From NCBI GenBank assembly GCA_037783545.1, contig JBBELK010000821.1, positions 558,001-622,000 of the forward strand: a DNA stretch of 64,000 bases, read 5' to 3'. This document shows, piece by piece, positions 19,601-29,912 of the stretch (position 1 is the first letter of the stretch; the number at the start of each line of letters is the position of its first letter). The stretch is from Henricia sp. BOLD:AAB3569 (Eukaryota; Echinodermata; Asteroidea; Spinulosida; Echinasteridae). Under the pieces are notes generated by a model. The model saw only the letters and a list, made by a program, of their open reading frames with translations. It had not been told where the DNA came from and searched no databases. Made by a program: the position numbers and the translations under genes.

Positions 19601-22221
19601 GTACTCGTTCATGTGGTAATCGGTTCCTGTGGTACTATGGTTCCTGTGGTACGCGTCCCTGTAGTACTCGGTTCGTGTGGTAATCGGTTCCTGTGGTACG
19701 CATCCCTATATTTTTCTTGTGGTAATTGCTGTGGTATTTAGGACCAGGATATTTGGCATTGACATTACTACACAAACCTGTGTGGTACTCTTGTGATAAT
19801 GTTTTTTTCCTGTGGTATTTCTGTGGTATCTCTCTGTACCACAAGATTACCACAGGATCAGGATATCTGGCATTGGCATTACAACACAAATCTGTGTGGT
19901 ACCCTGTGGTAATTACATGTACCACAGCAGTACAACAGGAATACCACAGGACATGTTCGTAAGGGTACCACATAAAATTGTGTGGTATTGATTTTCCTGT
20001 GGTAATTCCTGTGGTATCTACATGTACCACAAGAATACCACAGGACCTGGATATCCAGCGTTGGCATTACCACATAAATATGTGTGGTACTCCGGCGGTA
20101 AATACTTTTCCTGTGGTAATTTCTGTGGTATCTACATGTACCACAGGAATACCACAGGAATACCACAGGACATTTTCGTAAGGGTGTGTCCCCTCTTGTG
20201 GCCCTCTCCCCAATGAGATTTGAGGTTCAGAAAACTTTCTAAAGATATGACCAGTGTTCCAGCCATTTTCATTCAAGTTTGTGTTTTACATGCAACTAAA
20301 CCTCCCTTATTACCAATGGGTTCTCTACCACCCTTAGGTGACAGCACAGTCCAGAAGATTGAATGGTTGATGTGTCCTCTGCCGTTAAACTGTAGAGCTG
20401 GTTAAAACCCAAGCTCAGTCCAATTATCTTTGTGTTTACTATAACAATCGTCCGTAACAAAGTGCTAACATGAGTCAATGTCATACCAGTTGGTTCGCCT
20501 CCACCCTTGGGTGACAGCACAGTCCAGAAGATTGAATGGTTGATGTGTCCTCCGCCGTTAAACCGTAGAGCTGGTTGGAGTGAAATCATCTTTCCGAGGT
20601 CGCCTGTAAAAACACAGAATGCCCCAAATTATGTCAGTTAGATCCCCTGTTTGATGAGATTATTTGATGATAAATTGCCCTATAGCCACCTAGGAGGTTT
20701 CTCAGCACATTCACAAAATGCAACTTTACTTGGGAATCATCTTTCCATTCGGATTTGATTCCATATTGGCACTAAATTGGACACAAAACACTGCCAAATT
20801 ATAAGAATTTTGTAATTTCTGTATTCATTAATGCTCAGAATAGTTGGGTACATCCCGGAATCACCAATTAGACAGAATTGTGATTCGGGGTTAATAAAGA
20901 AAGTTAAGATGTCCTATCTCTTAAGACGTCTTAACTAAAGCATCATAGATTAACTTTTCTTGCAATTAAAATGTGTGCCATAACTTGTGTTTTGAGACAT
21001 AAAAATTAAGACACCTAGATTCAGTTATGATATATGACGTGTCTATAGACTCATTAAGATGGTTACATGTAATGCAATCCACCCAACTTGGAATTTACTC
21101 TTGCTGATTCCAGAGAAGATTGTCCCAAACCTACTTACCAGCCTCCTGCGCCTCCTTCAGCTGTGTCTCAGCATTGTTGAGGTTGTTGACGTAAGTTGCA
21201 TGATGTTTCTTATGATGTAGTTCCATAATGTCGGCATTAATGACTGGAGATAATGCATTGTAGTCGTAGGGAAGAGGAGGCAAGGTGTGCTCCAATCGAG
21301 ATCCCCCTAAAGCCCTGCAACAGGTGCTGGTGCCACCCAACAACCTGAAACAAAAACACATAGAAACAGAGATTTTAAGTGAGTGATATAAATCCATATT
21401 ATATGACTGGAGATAATGCATTGTAGTCGTAGGGAAGAGGAGGCAAGGTATGCTCCAATCGAGATCCTCCTAAAGCCCTGCAACAGGTGCTGGTGCCACC
21501 CAACAACCTAGGAGGAAAACACCAATAAGAGAAAATACGAAACATGGCTTGGTAGGAATTATTTCATCTTTTGTTTCCTTGTCATGAAATTGTTAATCCT
21601 GAAAAGAGGATGGGGTGGCAGACGCTGTAAGTGCACTGAAACTGAGACTAATTGAAAAAACTCATTTAAATTTACCTGTTAACAACATTTTTTTCACAGA
21701 AAGAATTGAATAATTGATCATTAATATTTGTCTTTAAACTTACGGCCTACTTCAGTATCAAGCGTCAATAGGTGCAGATTTGAAAGAAAAAACCCAAAAA
21801 TTTAGGAGTATTAAAGACATACATGATAGCCTACTACGAAACATAAAACACTGACCATGGTGACTTGGACATTTTTCAGCCAGTCTCATTATGCCTCCCC
21901 CCCCAAGAGGTGGGAATTGGGGGGGGGGGGGGGAGGGGAGGGGGGGGGGGGGGAGGGGGGAGGGGAGGGGGGAAGGGGGGGGGGAGGGGGGGGGGGGAGG
22001 GGGGGGGGGGGGGGAGGTGGGAGGGGGGGAGGGGTGCGGTGCGAGGGGGAGAGGGACATTTAATTTGTGCATGAGGTACATTTATCCTATGACATGTTTT
22101 GTACACAAGGCATGCAAGGTGAAAGTCTAAAGTTATCATGGTTAACTGCTCATTGTTTTCCTAAATTTAATATCTCTCATCAGAGGCATTACCTCTTCCC
22201 TACAACAGTAAGCGAAAGCAT
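16644..22221 (-). CDS. SOD2: Superoxide dismutase [Mn], mitochondrial
   Basis: Five exons join in frame: 22221-22193, 21344-21139, 20603-20487, 17925-17746 and 16795-16644, giving 227 residues against 222 in human. The enzyme converts superoxide to oxygen and hydrogen peroxide in the mitochondrial matrix as a homotetramer. Exon 1 gives [10 protein letters not shown], the start of a basic, Leu/Ser-rich import signal ending near residue 26. The mature part starts around the [10 protein letters not shown] motif. Metal ligands are visible: His in MELHHKKHH (about residue 53), His in NHSIFW (about 101), Asp and His in GIDVWEHAY (about 186 and 190). [12 protein letters not shown] and NQDPLQ are the family signatures. 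All splice sites are GT-AG. Exon 1 is short but its phase and acceptor fit. Introns hold exon-2 and exon-3 echoes, a 2-kb foldback and a G-rich tract. It diverges from SF3A3. Confidence 0.97.
16970..17327. mobile_element. MITE with CAGGGTGTCCGCGGG termini
   Basis: A 358-bp element in SOD2 intron 4. It begins CAGGGTGTCCGCGGGTTTCA and ends with the inverse (CTTTTTAAGACCCGCGGACA, then CCCTG). TGTTA flanks it on both sides (16965-16969 and 17328-17332), which looks like a target-site duplication. The insertion split an older dispersed repeat: the text reads 'ggttcc-TGTTA' before it and 'TGTTA-taacaagg' after, as uninterrupted at 31619. No transposase is encoded. Confidence 0.9.
17525..17720. repeat. 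GTTGGGAAYATT minisatellite
   Basis: Irregular tandem repeat of about 12-26 bp units built on AGTTGGGAAYATTY, in SOD2 intron 4. It stops about 30 bp from the exon 4 donor. Confidence 0.75.
18161..20184. mobile_element. 2-kb foldback element made of CCTGTGGTA repeats
   Basis: Fills most of SOD2 intron 3. Outer ends are inverted copies: CCCTTACGAAAAAGTCCTGT at the left and the inverse of CCCTTACGAAAATGTCCTGT at the right. Inside are (a) left-end CCTGTGGTA motifs in both orientations to about 18380, (b) about 450 bp of non-repetitive sequence, (c) a tandem array from about 18830 to 19700 with a 63-bp period, each unit holding four CCTGTGGTA-type subunits of 14-17 bp, (d) three longer units of about 170-190 bp (19740-20100) and (e) a right end in mixed orientation. 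The terminal motif recurs internally at about 19960. The 63-bp period is divisible by three, so open frames of up to 257 codons appear on both strands; these are not genes. The architecture resembles foldback transposons such as sea urchin TU and Drosophila FB elements. Confidence 0.85.
20317..20402 (-). pseudogene. Echo of SOD2 exon 3
   Basis: Repeats about 86 bp of exon 3 (original 20487-20572), including the segment for the [11 protein letters not shown] region, with a handful of changes. On the transcript it lies 85 bp downstream of the real exon. The donor corresponding to the exon end is changed (GGTTCTCTACC context), and the upstream end falls inside the exon, so no acceptor is copied. 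Confidence 0.9.
21405..21511 (-). pseudogene. Echo of SOD2 exon 2 with intact acceptor
   Basis: A 107-bp near-copy of the first half of exon 2 (original 21238-21344), including the polypyrimidine/AG acceptor: CTCCTAG precedes GTTGTTGGGTGGC. It lies upstream of exon 2 on the transcript, so it is met first after exon 1. Use of its acceptor would read through to a TAA about 8 bp beyond the copied part, before the real acceptor. Confidence 0.9.
21893..22063 (+). repeat. G-rich (GGGGGA)n tract
   Basis: About 170 bp consisting almost only of runs of 4-18 G separated by A, in SOD2 intron 1. It has strong potential for G-quadruplexes, on the non-template strand for SF3A3 direction and the template strand for SOD2. 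Run lengths in the assembly are unreliable. Poly-Gly or poly-Pro frames across it are artefacts. Confidence 0.95.
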
Positions 22222-23055
22222 GCTAATTAGCCCCAAGAAGCTGTAGCTTAATCAATCTAAACAAATCTTTCTGCTTTTTAGTTAGCCAATGCAGTCAGCC
22301 AGTTGGACAAAAATGACACTTGAGGGCGCTATACAAAGCGCACGGCCCGGTTCGGTTGGAAATTTATAAGACTCGGAGGTACTCGGAGGTAGATGTTTTT
22401 TGCTAACGTGTAGTTGGTGCGTTGACGGTCGCCCTGGAAGATCGAACGTAACAAAAAAACCCGGAGCTATTAAAATAACAAGCCGGAGGTTGAAACAGCT
22501 GGCACATGTACAACGCTACGGAGCTCCCGCTTGTGGGCTTAAAGCGGGCTTAAAGTTAGACATTGTTTTCAAAACTTCGACGACATTGGAATAACCCTCC
22601 GGGTCACCGCTGAAGAATGCAACGGAGCTCCGATCGAGTTTCGCGCCCAGGTTGCGCGCAGCTGGGCCGGAGCAGGCTGAAAGTTTAAAGTTAACTGCTC
22701 ATTGTTTTCCTAAATTTAATATCTCTCGCCAGCAATTCGCGCGCGCCAAATTCGTGCCACGAAATACGCAGCTCCACAGCTTTTTATAACCTTTTCTACT
22801 TCAGGCTTGTCAGTTTTTGTTTAAATGCGTGACCGTGAGGTAGAGCTTCCTGGGTTTTTATGTTCTTACGACCACCGTATATGTGCACCAAATGCACGGT
22901 CACAACTAATTCTACCTCCGGCTACCTCCGCGGGTTTCAACCACACCGTACCCGGTTCGGTTCGTAGTTCATATGCACGCGACATTCGCGCGCGCGTGGT
23001 GGTCCGCATTTTGTGCTGTTTTCGTTCACGGAATGCAGAAAATCTCCTGAAAATC
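22222..23055. promoter_or_regulatory. Divergent promoter region SOD2/SF3A3
   Basis: These 834 bp separate the ATG codons of two head-to-head genes, so both promoters must lie here or in 5' untranslated exons. CpG density is visibly higher at 22600-22760 and 22960-23030 than in the introns. No TATA box stands out in a fixed position. A shortened foldback repeat sits inside (22729-22815). Transcription start sites cannot be placed by eye. Confidence 0.55.
22729..22815. repeat. Shortened relative of the 15080 foldback
   Basis: Starts with AATTCGCGCGCGCCAAATTC and GTGCCACGAAATACGCAGCT as in the 15080 hairpin and ends with GGCTTGTCAG, but the middle of the right arm is missing. Confidence 0.65.
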
Positions 23056-26000
23056 ATGGAAACTATTCTAGAACACCAGAGACGACTTCACGAGGAGAGG
23101 GAGAGAATAGTTGAAACCATGGTGAAGGAAACTTTGCACAAGAAGAGTTCGGTGCGTCACCATTTTTGTTTTCATTCTTTGTTTTGCAGAAAACGTTTGT
23201 AAATGTCATATCATTTCGCCCCCAATCTGTACTGTAGACAATTGGTCCCTTACCAACTCGCACCCACCTCTTTCGTTTCCTCTCCCCCAACCTCACTATG
23301 AACATCTAACAATGGAAATTGGGCACACACCATTGTTACTAACAATGGGGTCACAATGAACATGTACATGTTTTTGCTCATAAAGTGCCTGTGGCTGTGA
23401 TATGTACTGGTCATGGCAACTTGCCCATTTGGGGAAGAATTTACAAGTTGGACGCCACATAAACCAACTTGGAAGAATTCTACGTTTTTGCTGGTAAAAT
23501 CTTCATATTTTTCCCCTCAGTCATTCACTATGAACATCTAACAATGGAAATTGGGCACACACCATTGTTTAATACTAACAATGGGGTTACAATGAGCATG
23601 TACATGTTTTTGCTCATAGTGATTATAAGGACCTAGGCCTATTTGCACGTATTTATGCTTAATAAGTAATTTTAAGGAAAAAATAGTGACGTCCGAGTAC
23701 GAAATTCTTTCTGTTTTCTTTTCCAGAATCGTGAGCAGATAAACTCGGACCATAGAACCAAGAAACTGATGGATGTAAGTAACACAGCAAGACAAAACAA
23801 AATGTTTACATTCTCTCTTTCTTCCCACAAAACAATGCAGTGAAAACACTCAAGTATCATTTGACGACATATTTGTGACAAGAAATATAAGGTCTTTGGC
23901 AATTGATAATTGAATTTCAATAAAAAACAGATTTAACACATTTTATGTTGAAGAACAAATTATTATTTTGGTTTGTATTCTGTGTAACTTAATCAGCACA
24001 TTTTTAATTGACTGCAGAAATTTATGGAAGATGCGGCCACACTAAGAGAAATCTATGAAGATAAGGATGGGTAAGGAGTGTTAGGACCACGTCTTTGCTT
24101 TACTTCAAACTATTTTTAGACCAAGGGAAATATGCAGCATCTGCAATGGGAATTCTCTTTAAAATGTTACACACTTTTGTGAATATAATGTAACTTAAAA
24201 TATTGGCTCATGCTAAAACCAAACATTTGTATGATTGCTTGATTAAGCTTCAGTCGGTTTATTTCGCCCAGTTAAAAACAAAATCTCAAAAGGAATCTTA
24301 TCGCTTGACTTTTATTTAGCTTGCGCAAAGAAGAGGTGCAGGCATTATCAGGACCCAATGAGTTTCAGGAATTTTACATCCGGCTTAAGACGATCAAGGA
24401 TTTCCATCGAAAACATCCAAATGAGGTTAGTTTACTTTGTGTCACTTTGTCAACTTCTACCGAGTACTGAAACTTGTCAGCCTTGTATGTTTATTGAATG
24501 TGTTTATTTCAGGTCCTGCAGTTGGTAGCAGTCTTCAGAAATTTGTCAAAAACGGTAATATTGTTCTGCTAAAGTACTCTAATGATCGAAACCAAATAAA
24601 ATACCTTGCACATACTACAACACCAAATGAAATTACTGCAGTTTCATTTGATTAATTTTTCTTAATTAAGTGACTATAAATCACTGAGCCAGTTTGTAAT
24701 TTTAAATGTGAATTTTGTGAATGGCTTTACTTGCACAATAGATTGCCATTCCGATGTCGTATGAATATGAAAAGATGGACGAAGAACGTGTGAACTCGTC
24801 AGAAGAGAATAAGACGCTTGTTGAGTTCACAGATGAAGAGGGTTACGGCAAGTACTTGGACCTTCATGAATGCTACGACAAATATGTCAACCTCAAAAAC
24901 ATTGAGGTAGGGTTTGATTTCCTCTTTATTTAAACAGTTAAGGTTGAATCACCTTGAAGAATTGAAGAGATTCATCGCAAAACGCTATATATCCATTTTT
25001 GGCATTTGGAGAAAAATGCTGTTAATTACAACTAAAGCCCAATTTACACGATCATACTTTTGTTCAAGAACTCCATTCAACATTTGTATGACATTTGTAA
25101 TCCGAGGTGCACAATAAGAATCACAATGATTTGAAATAGTGTATTTTAGTTTCAAATTTAAGAACCGTGTTTATCAATAGAGTTTCGTAAATGTTTGATA
25201 CTGTATTTGTTTTTCCTTTCAGAAAATTGACTACCTGACCTATCTGGCAACGTTTGACCATCTTTTCAACATTCCAAAAGACCGGAAGAATGCCGAGTAT
25301 CGAAGGTTTATCACTGTTCATTTTGTTGACATATGCTTTATGAACAATCAATGTAATATTGACAAAGATTTGGTCTTTAAAGCCACTTAAAGGAAAGTAA
25401 TACATTTGCATTTTCTAGAGAGTCTTTGTTCTAAAGTCAAGTCTGTGTGTCTGTGTACTTGAGCTTGTCATTGTTAGTTTGTCTTATTTTCAGATACTTG
25501 GAGCTCCTGTTAGACTATCTTCAGTGTTACACTCGACGTCTTAAACCCCTGCTTGATATCACCGAGGAGATAGAAAAGGTCAAAGGAGATTTTGAGACCC
25601 AGTGGGAAGGGGCGTCCTTCCCTGGATGGGGGGTGAGTGCTGATTCTTTCTTTGGATCGTTGGCAGGACTTTTAAGCTTGCACACTCGATAAAAGAGTGA
25701 CCTGTCCGAGAACATATCTTGAAGAAACGTTTTTTTCTTCTCTTGACAGAAAGAGGCAGCAAGTGCCTTGGCGCATGCAGGAGCTCATCTGGACCTGTCG
25801 GCATTCTCATCCCCAGAGGTTTGTAGGATTCAGTCAGTCTGACCTTTTGTTTGTCAGAATTTTAGAATCATAACCAAGACTCTGTCCACATGAGAAAAGT
25901 TGCTTCGTTTGACAACAACATGCTGAAGAGTGTTTGTAATGAGAAGTGACACCTTTTTATCTGAGGAAGATTAACATCGCTTCATTCGATGAAACAAAAA

Positions 26001-29000
26001 GCTTCATTCGATAAAGATATTCTTTAATTCAACAAAGCAAATTTGTAATGTGAGCATTTCCTTCGTTTGATGAAGTGATTTGGCAGGCCAGGTCACACAT
26101 GTCAAGCATCTGGCAAGCATTGTGTGAGCAGAGTAATTGAAAAGCTTACAGCATTTTGAGCAGCAGACGCTTGACGTTTGATGCTCAACACTCGTGTGCA
26201 ACCAGGCTATCATGGCAATGCACAGCTTAATTTGATATTCGTTAGTGGTTGTCTAATGTGAACGGTTCCCACTATTTATTTGATCTTTCTTAAATGAAAT
26301 GTGAACATATTCCTTATTAATGAATCTTTGTGGAATGAAGCAATTTGAGTACTGTGAATGGGTTCCTAGTTGATTTATTTCTCTTAAATCCTACAGGAGT
26401 TGGCATCCCTTGGTTTGGATCGACTCAAGTCTGCCCTGATGGCGTTAGGATTGAAGTGTGGAGGAACCTTGGAGGAGAGAGCTCAACGCCTCTTCAGTAC
26501 CAAAGGAGTACCAATGGATCAACTAGATGCAGCGCTGTTTGCCAAGAGCAAAGCTGGAAAGGGGGGCAAAAAGTATGGCAGTCTTCTTGATTGAAATCAT
26601 TTCATTTGAGAGTTTAGCATAGTTTGATGTGATTAACCAAATAAGTAATATTTGAAGAGTTCCTTTGCAGAAACAGATAAATGCCGTTCAAGATATTTTA
26701 TGTACCTTAATATTTTTTGTTGTGCCTTTCAAAAAATATCCAACAAAATGTAAATAAAAAAAATATAATCGGTAAAAACAAGTCTCTTGTGCAGATTGAG
26801 TGCTTCGTTGTTGTATTTTGAAGGGTATTTTCTGAAAAGCATAACCCGAAAATGTTGAGGTAGTTGAAATATCTTGAAATTAATTTATCTCTTTGGCAAA
26901 TGAATTCTTCATTGAATAAAATCATTGGGGCAAATTAGTTTTTTGTTATTTGATTTGAAAGTTTAATGTGGTTTGATGTACTTCTGGATTAACTCAAAGA
27001 GATGCTACTTAATAATGGAGTAAATTGAATGAAATTACTCGGACAAATTTGTTTTATTTTCTTCCAGAGACAACAGCGCTAAACACAAGGAGATGGCATT
27101 CTTGGAATCACAGGTTTATTTCTTTGCAGAGCTGCTCGGGGTGAGTTGAACATTTTTAAAATCCTTATTTTGGGTTTCATATTTAATCTAATTTGTAATG
27201 AATCAATTTTAATTCAGTGTTTATTAGCAGTCACAAAGTCAAAGAATTAGAAGAATGGCAATTTTCCAGCCATTTTTGTACCAAAATTACCCACTTTAAA
27301 ACCAGATGAGATAAAGAGCCCATCATATTTTCTCAATTTATTCCCTGAAAAATACAATAAGATATTTTATCTTCCAATATTTATACTGTTTCAGTTACGT
27401 TTGCCTGTGCATAATTTGATGAAACTTTTAATGAAATTTGAACTGCTTACCGGACTTGTTAAATGTCTTCTTCAGGAACAGCGATTAGCAACCCGAGAAA
27501 ACATCCAACGCAAACAAGCTCGTACAGACGCAGAACGTGAAGACGATGAAGAGGAACAATACAGCGATTCTGATAGTGATGATGACGACGAGGTCATATA
27601 CAACCCCAAGAATCTTCCCTTGGGTTGGGACGGCAAGGTGAGAGGTCATATCAATCTTCATTAGGACCATGGCTGGTTTGGGGGTCGTTGACCTCCGATA
27701 ATGACGAAAATGAGGTCATATACAACCCCAAGAATCTTCCCTTTGGTGTGAGGTCATATAATGATAATGATATGGACGCACCTTGATAAAGGTCTATAAC
27801 ACTTCTTGTTCTTTATTGTTCCAATCTGTCGTAATGCATTGTTTCTGTCACAATACGTTAATCTGCAAAGTCTCAAGGACCTGTTACTAGTTTCGACTGC
27901 ACAACACATATTTTCCATTCTGTGTTTGTCTTTTCCTGCAGCCTATCCCTTACTGGTTGTACAAACTACACGGTCTTAACATCACCTACACCTGTGAGAT
28001 TTGTGGAAATCAAACCTACAGGGGACCCAAAGCATTCCAGAGACATTTTGCTGTGAGTATTTATTACAAGGGTTTCAAGTAAGGTTGTTTTTGCCCTTAC
28101 CCGACGTAATTATTAACACTGTATACTCAGTGTATTCCCGAGACACTATGAACAACTTCATAGCGTGCTCAGGTGGGACTCGAACCCACGAACAAGGCAG
28201 ACGTCTTAACTACTCGACCACCATGTTAGCCGGTGTTGAATGGCCGGTTCGAATCATTTCGCAACGGGGATTGCAATTAGTCAGACGTTGATTTAGGCTT
28301 GCGTCGGGGAAATTGAATGTTAAGTAAGGTTGTTTTTGCCCTTACCCGACGTAATTATTAAGTTCGATGGTTATATGGCAGAATTGTAGTCAAGTCCATC
28401 ACAAGCCCCTGAGTTTTAATTCAAGTAACAAGCTATGGACCGTATCGAATAGCTGCCATTTCGTGGGGCACCTTTTGTTACTTAAACCGTTCAACAATGG
28501 AAGCACAATATGTGCAACCATGCATGTCCTCACGGAACAAAGAAACTGCCCCACGAAATGGCGGCTATTCGATACGGTCTATTCAAATCAACTGCAACAA
28601 AGGCAGTATTTTGTGAGTGTCCATCTTTGTTTCTTATAACTGGACATGTGACAGACTTGTGATGGACATGTGATGAGCTGTGAGCATTTAAAGGACGTAT
28701 GAAGGACTTGACTACAACCCTGGTATATAAATATCAAACAATTGAACAATTTGCCTTGATATGTAGTCATTAATGTCTTGTACTGTATTTCTATTACCAG
28801 GAATGGCGCCATGCCCACGGTATGCGTTGCCTCGGCATCCCCAACACGGCTCACTTTGCTAATGTGACACTCATTGAAGATGCACTCTCTTGTAAGTTGT
28901 TTCATTTCAAAACCTAAATTTGATATGCATTGCCTCGATAAAATGCAGTATGGATGGAATTTGGTGCGAAACAATGCACTGATGAAAACAACAGAATTAA

Positions 29001-29530
29001 CTTGTATTAAGTTCTGTTTGCATTCTTCTGTTAATTTCTCAAAGTCCTGGGCTTTTTCTAGGACTTTTCGAAACATAAAACCCTAATTTTTCATTTTTGG
29101 CAGTCATTTTTTACAGTTTTGTGAACTCTTTCAAGTATAAAGTGTAGTTCCCACAAGCAAACGTTTTATTTTACTCAAAAAAAAACACTGGTTTGGAATA
29201 TATTATTAAGGAATACATTCACCATATGATGCAAGTTTTCAAGCTGATAAAATACGTGTAATCCCAAATATTTCATTAATTTTCCCCTTTTTTTCCAAAC
29301 AGTGTGGGAGAAACTGAAAGAATTAAAGTCCTCAGAGAGATGGCGTCCAGACACTGAGGCAAGTATTCACTAAATTATACTTTAGTTTACATGGTTTACA
29401 AAGATTTATGTATGGACAAATTCAAACAAATTCCATTTTTCATTTTATTTAGGAGGAATTCGAAGACTCGACAGGAAATGTTGTAAATAAGAAAGTGTTT
29501 GAGGATCTGAAACGCCAAGGACTGCTGTGA
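23056..29530 (+). CDS. SF3A3: Splicing factor 3A subunit 3 (SF3a60)
   Basis: Fifteen exons join in frame to 501 residues, the same length as human: 23056-23151, 23727-23774, 24018-24070, 24320-24425, 24742-24906, 25223-25305, 25494-25632, 25750-25818, 26397-26572, 27068-27140, 27476-27637, 27942-28052, 28801-28891, 29303-29358, 29453-29530. SF3a60 is part of the U2 snRNP and helps it engage the branch site. Recognisable blocks are [15 protein letters not shown] at the start, [17 protein letters not shown], the SAP-like [19 protein letters not shown] segment, [20 protein letters not shown], a matrin-type zinc finger (CEICG ... FQRHFAEWRHAHG) and the C-terminal EDLKRQGLL. The start was chosen on homology; an in-frame ATG at 22825 would add 77 residues that look like 5' UTR. 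Intron 14 has a GC donor; donors of introns 6 and 8 are weak (GTTTAT, GTTTGT). Confidence 0.98.
23285..23625 (+). repeat. Direct repeat in SF3A3 intron 1
   Basis: About 95 bp starting TCACTATGAACATCTAACAA occurs at 23291-23385 and again at 23524-23622, nearly identical except for a small insertion in the second copy. About 140 bp separates the two. Both include ACACACCATTGTT and CATGTACATGTTTTTGCTCA. Confidence 0.85.
27696..27757 (+). pseudogene. Echo of SF3A3 exon 11 end
   Basis: Repeats the 3' part of exon 11 (original 27578-27625): GAGGTCATATACAACCCCAA then GAATCTTCCCTTTGG. It lies 60 bp downstream of the real donor. The GGTGTGAGGTCA that follows also mirrors the donor area. The copy is diverged and has no usable acceptor. 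Confidence 0.85.
28080..28360 (-). mobile_element. tRNA-derived SINE with flanking 39-bp direct repeats
   Basis: Read on the minus strand, a tRNA-like head (GTGGTCGAGTAGTTAAGACG as A box region, GGGTTCGAGTCCCACC as B box) is followed by a body with CACGCTATGAAGTTGTTCAT and GTATACAGTGTTAATAATTA. The phrase AGTAAGGTTGTTTTTGCCCT plus the next 19 bp occurs at both ends (28080 and 28321). The head resembles Ser/Leu-type tRNA. It lies in SF3A3 intron 12. Same family as 8895-9175. Confidence 0.75.
28435..28583. mobile_element. MITE, family 'CGAATAGCTGCCAT', copy 3
   Basis: SF3A3 intron 12. Ends TGGACCGTATCGAATAGCTG and GGCTATTCGATACGGTCTA, with the internal GCATGTCCTCACGGAACAAA shared with the two copies near 7.7 and 8.1 kb. 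Confidence 0.85.
29359..29452 (+). other. GC-AG intron (SF3A3 intron 14)
   Basis: The exon must end ...CAGACACTGAG and the next begin GAGGAATTCGAAGAC to keep the conserved PDTEEEFED. The base pair after GAG is GC (GCAAGT), which otherwise is a strong donor consensus (GAG/GCAAGT). The next GT downstream (AAGTATT) would shift the frame. The acceptor TTTATTTAG is normal. Intron length is 94 bp. GC-AG introns are a known minor class spliced by the major spliceosome. Confidence 0.9.
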
Positions 29531-29644
29531 AGGAGATCGCAGAAAAACAACCCCCCAAAACAAGGTTTACTGAATTGTTTCAGTCGAGAAACGAAGCAGG
29601 GATTTTCATTTTTTAAACTTACGTTTAAAAAGTTTTGAAATAGT

Positions 29645-29912
29645 ATTCTGTTATTACAAATACAAGAGTTAAAGTTTTTGAGGATTTGAAACGCCAGAGA
29701 CTGCAGAAAGACAACAGAAAATGGTTTACTGAATTGTTTTTAGCAAAGGAGTGAAGGTGGGAAAGACAACAAGGTCCTTTGGACACAGTAATCTTGTATT
29801 ATTGGTCTTGAAAACTTGGGACAAGCTTTTATCCGTGTGCGACTGTATTTTGTTATTACAAATACAAGAGTTAAAGTTTTTGAGGATCTGAAATGCCAGC
29901 AAGACAACATAA
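29645..29912 (+). pseudogene. Two echoes of the SF3A3 last exon in its 3' UTR
   Basis: The exon end around GTTTGAGGATCTGAAACGCC (original 29499-29520) returns at about 29674-29697 and 29876-29898. Each copy is preceded by GTTATTACAAATACAAGAGT and followed by AGACAACA-type sequence. The copies share more with each other than with the exon, so one duplication probably followed the other. Confidence 0.85.

Noticed and set aside
18968..19741. 257-codon open frame, plus strand
   Set aside because: It lies wholly inside the 63-bp tandem array of the foldback element, overlaps long open frames on the other strand, and consists only of the repeat unit.
20296..20589. Second SOD2 gene fragment as a paralogue
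   Set aside because: It is the real exon 3 plus its adjacent echo in one frame, not another gene.
21758..22139. Proline-rich and glycine-rich open frames
   Set aside because: Produced by the poly-G/A tract in SOD2 intron 1; composition is that of the homopolymer.
22825..23055. Upstream in-frame ATG that would extend SF3A3 by 77 residues
   Set aside because: Vertebrate SF3A3 begins at the METILE methionine and the extension looks like GC-rich 5' UTR. The 501-residue model equals the human length.
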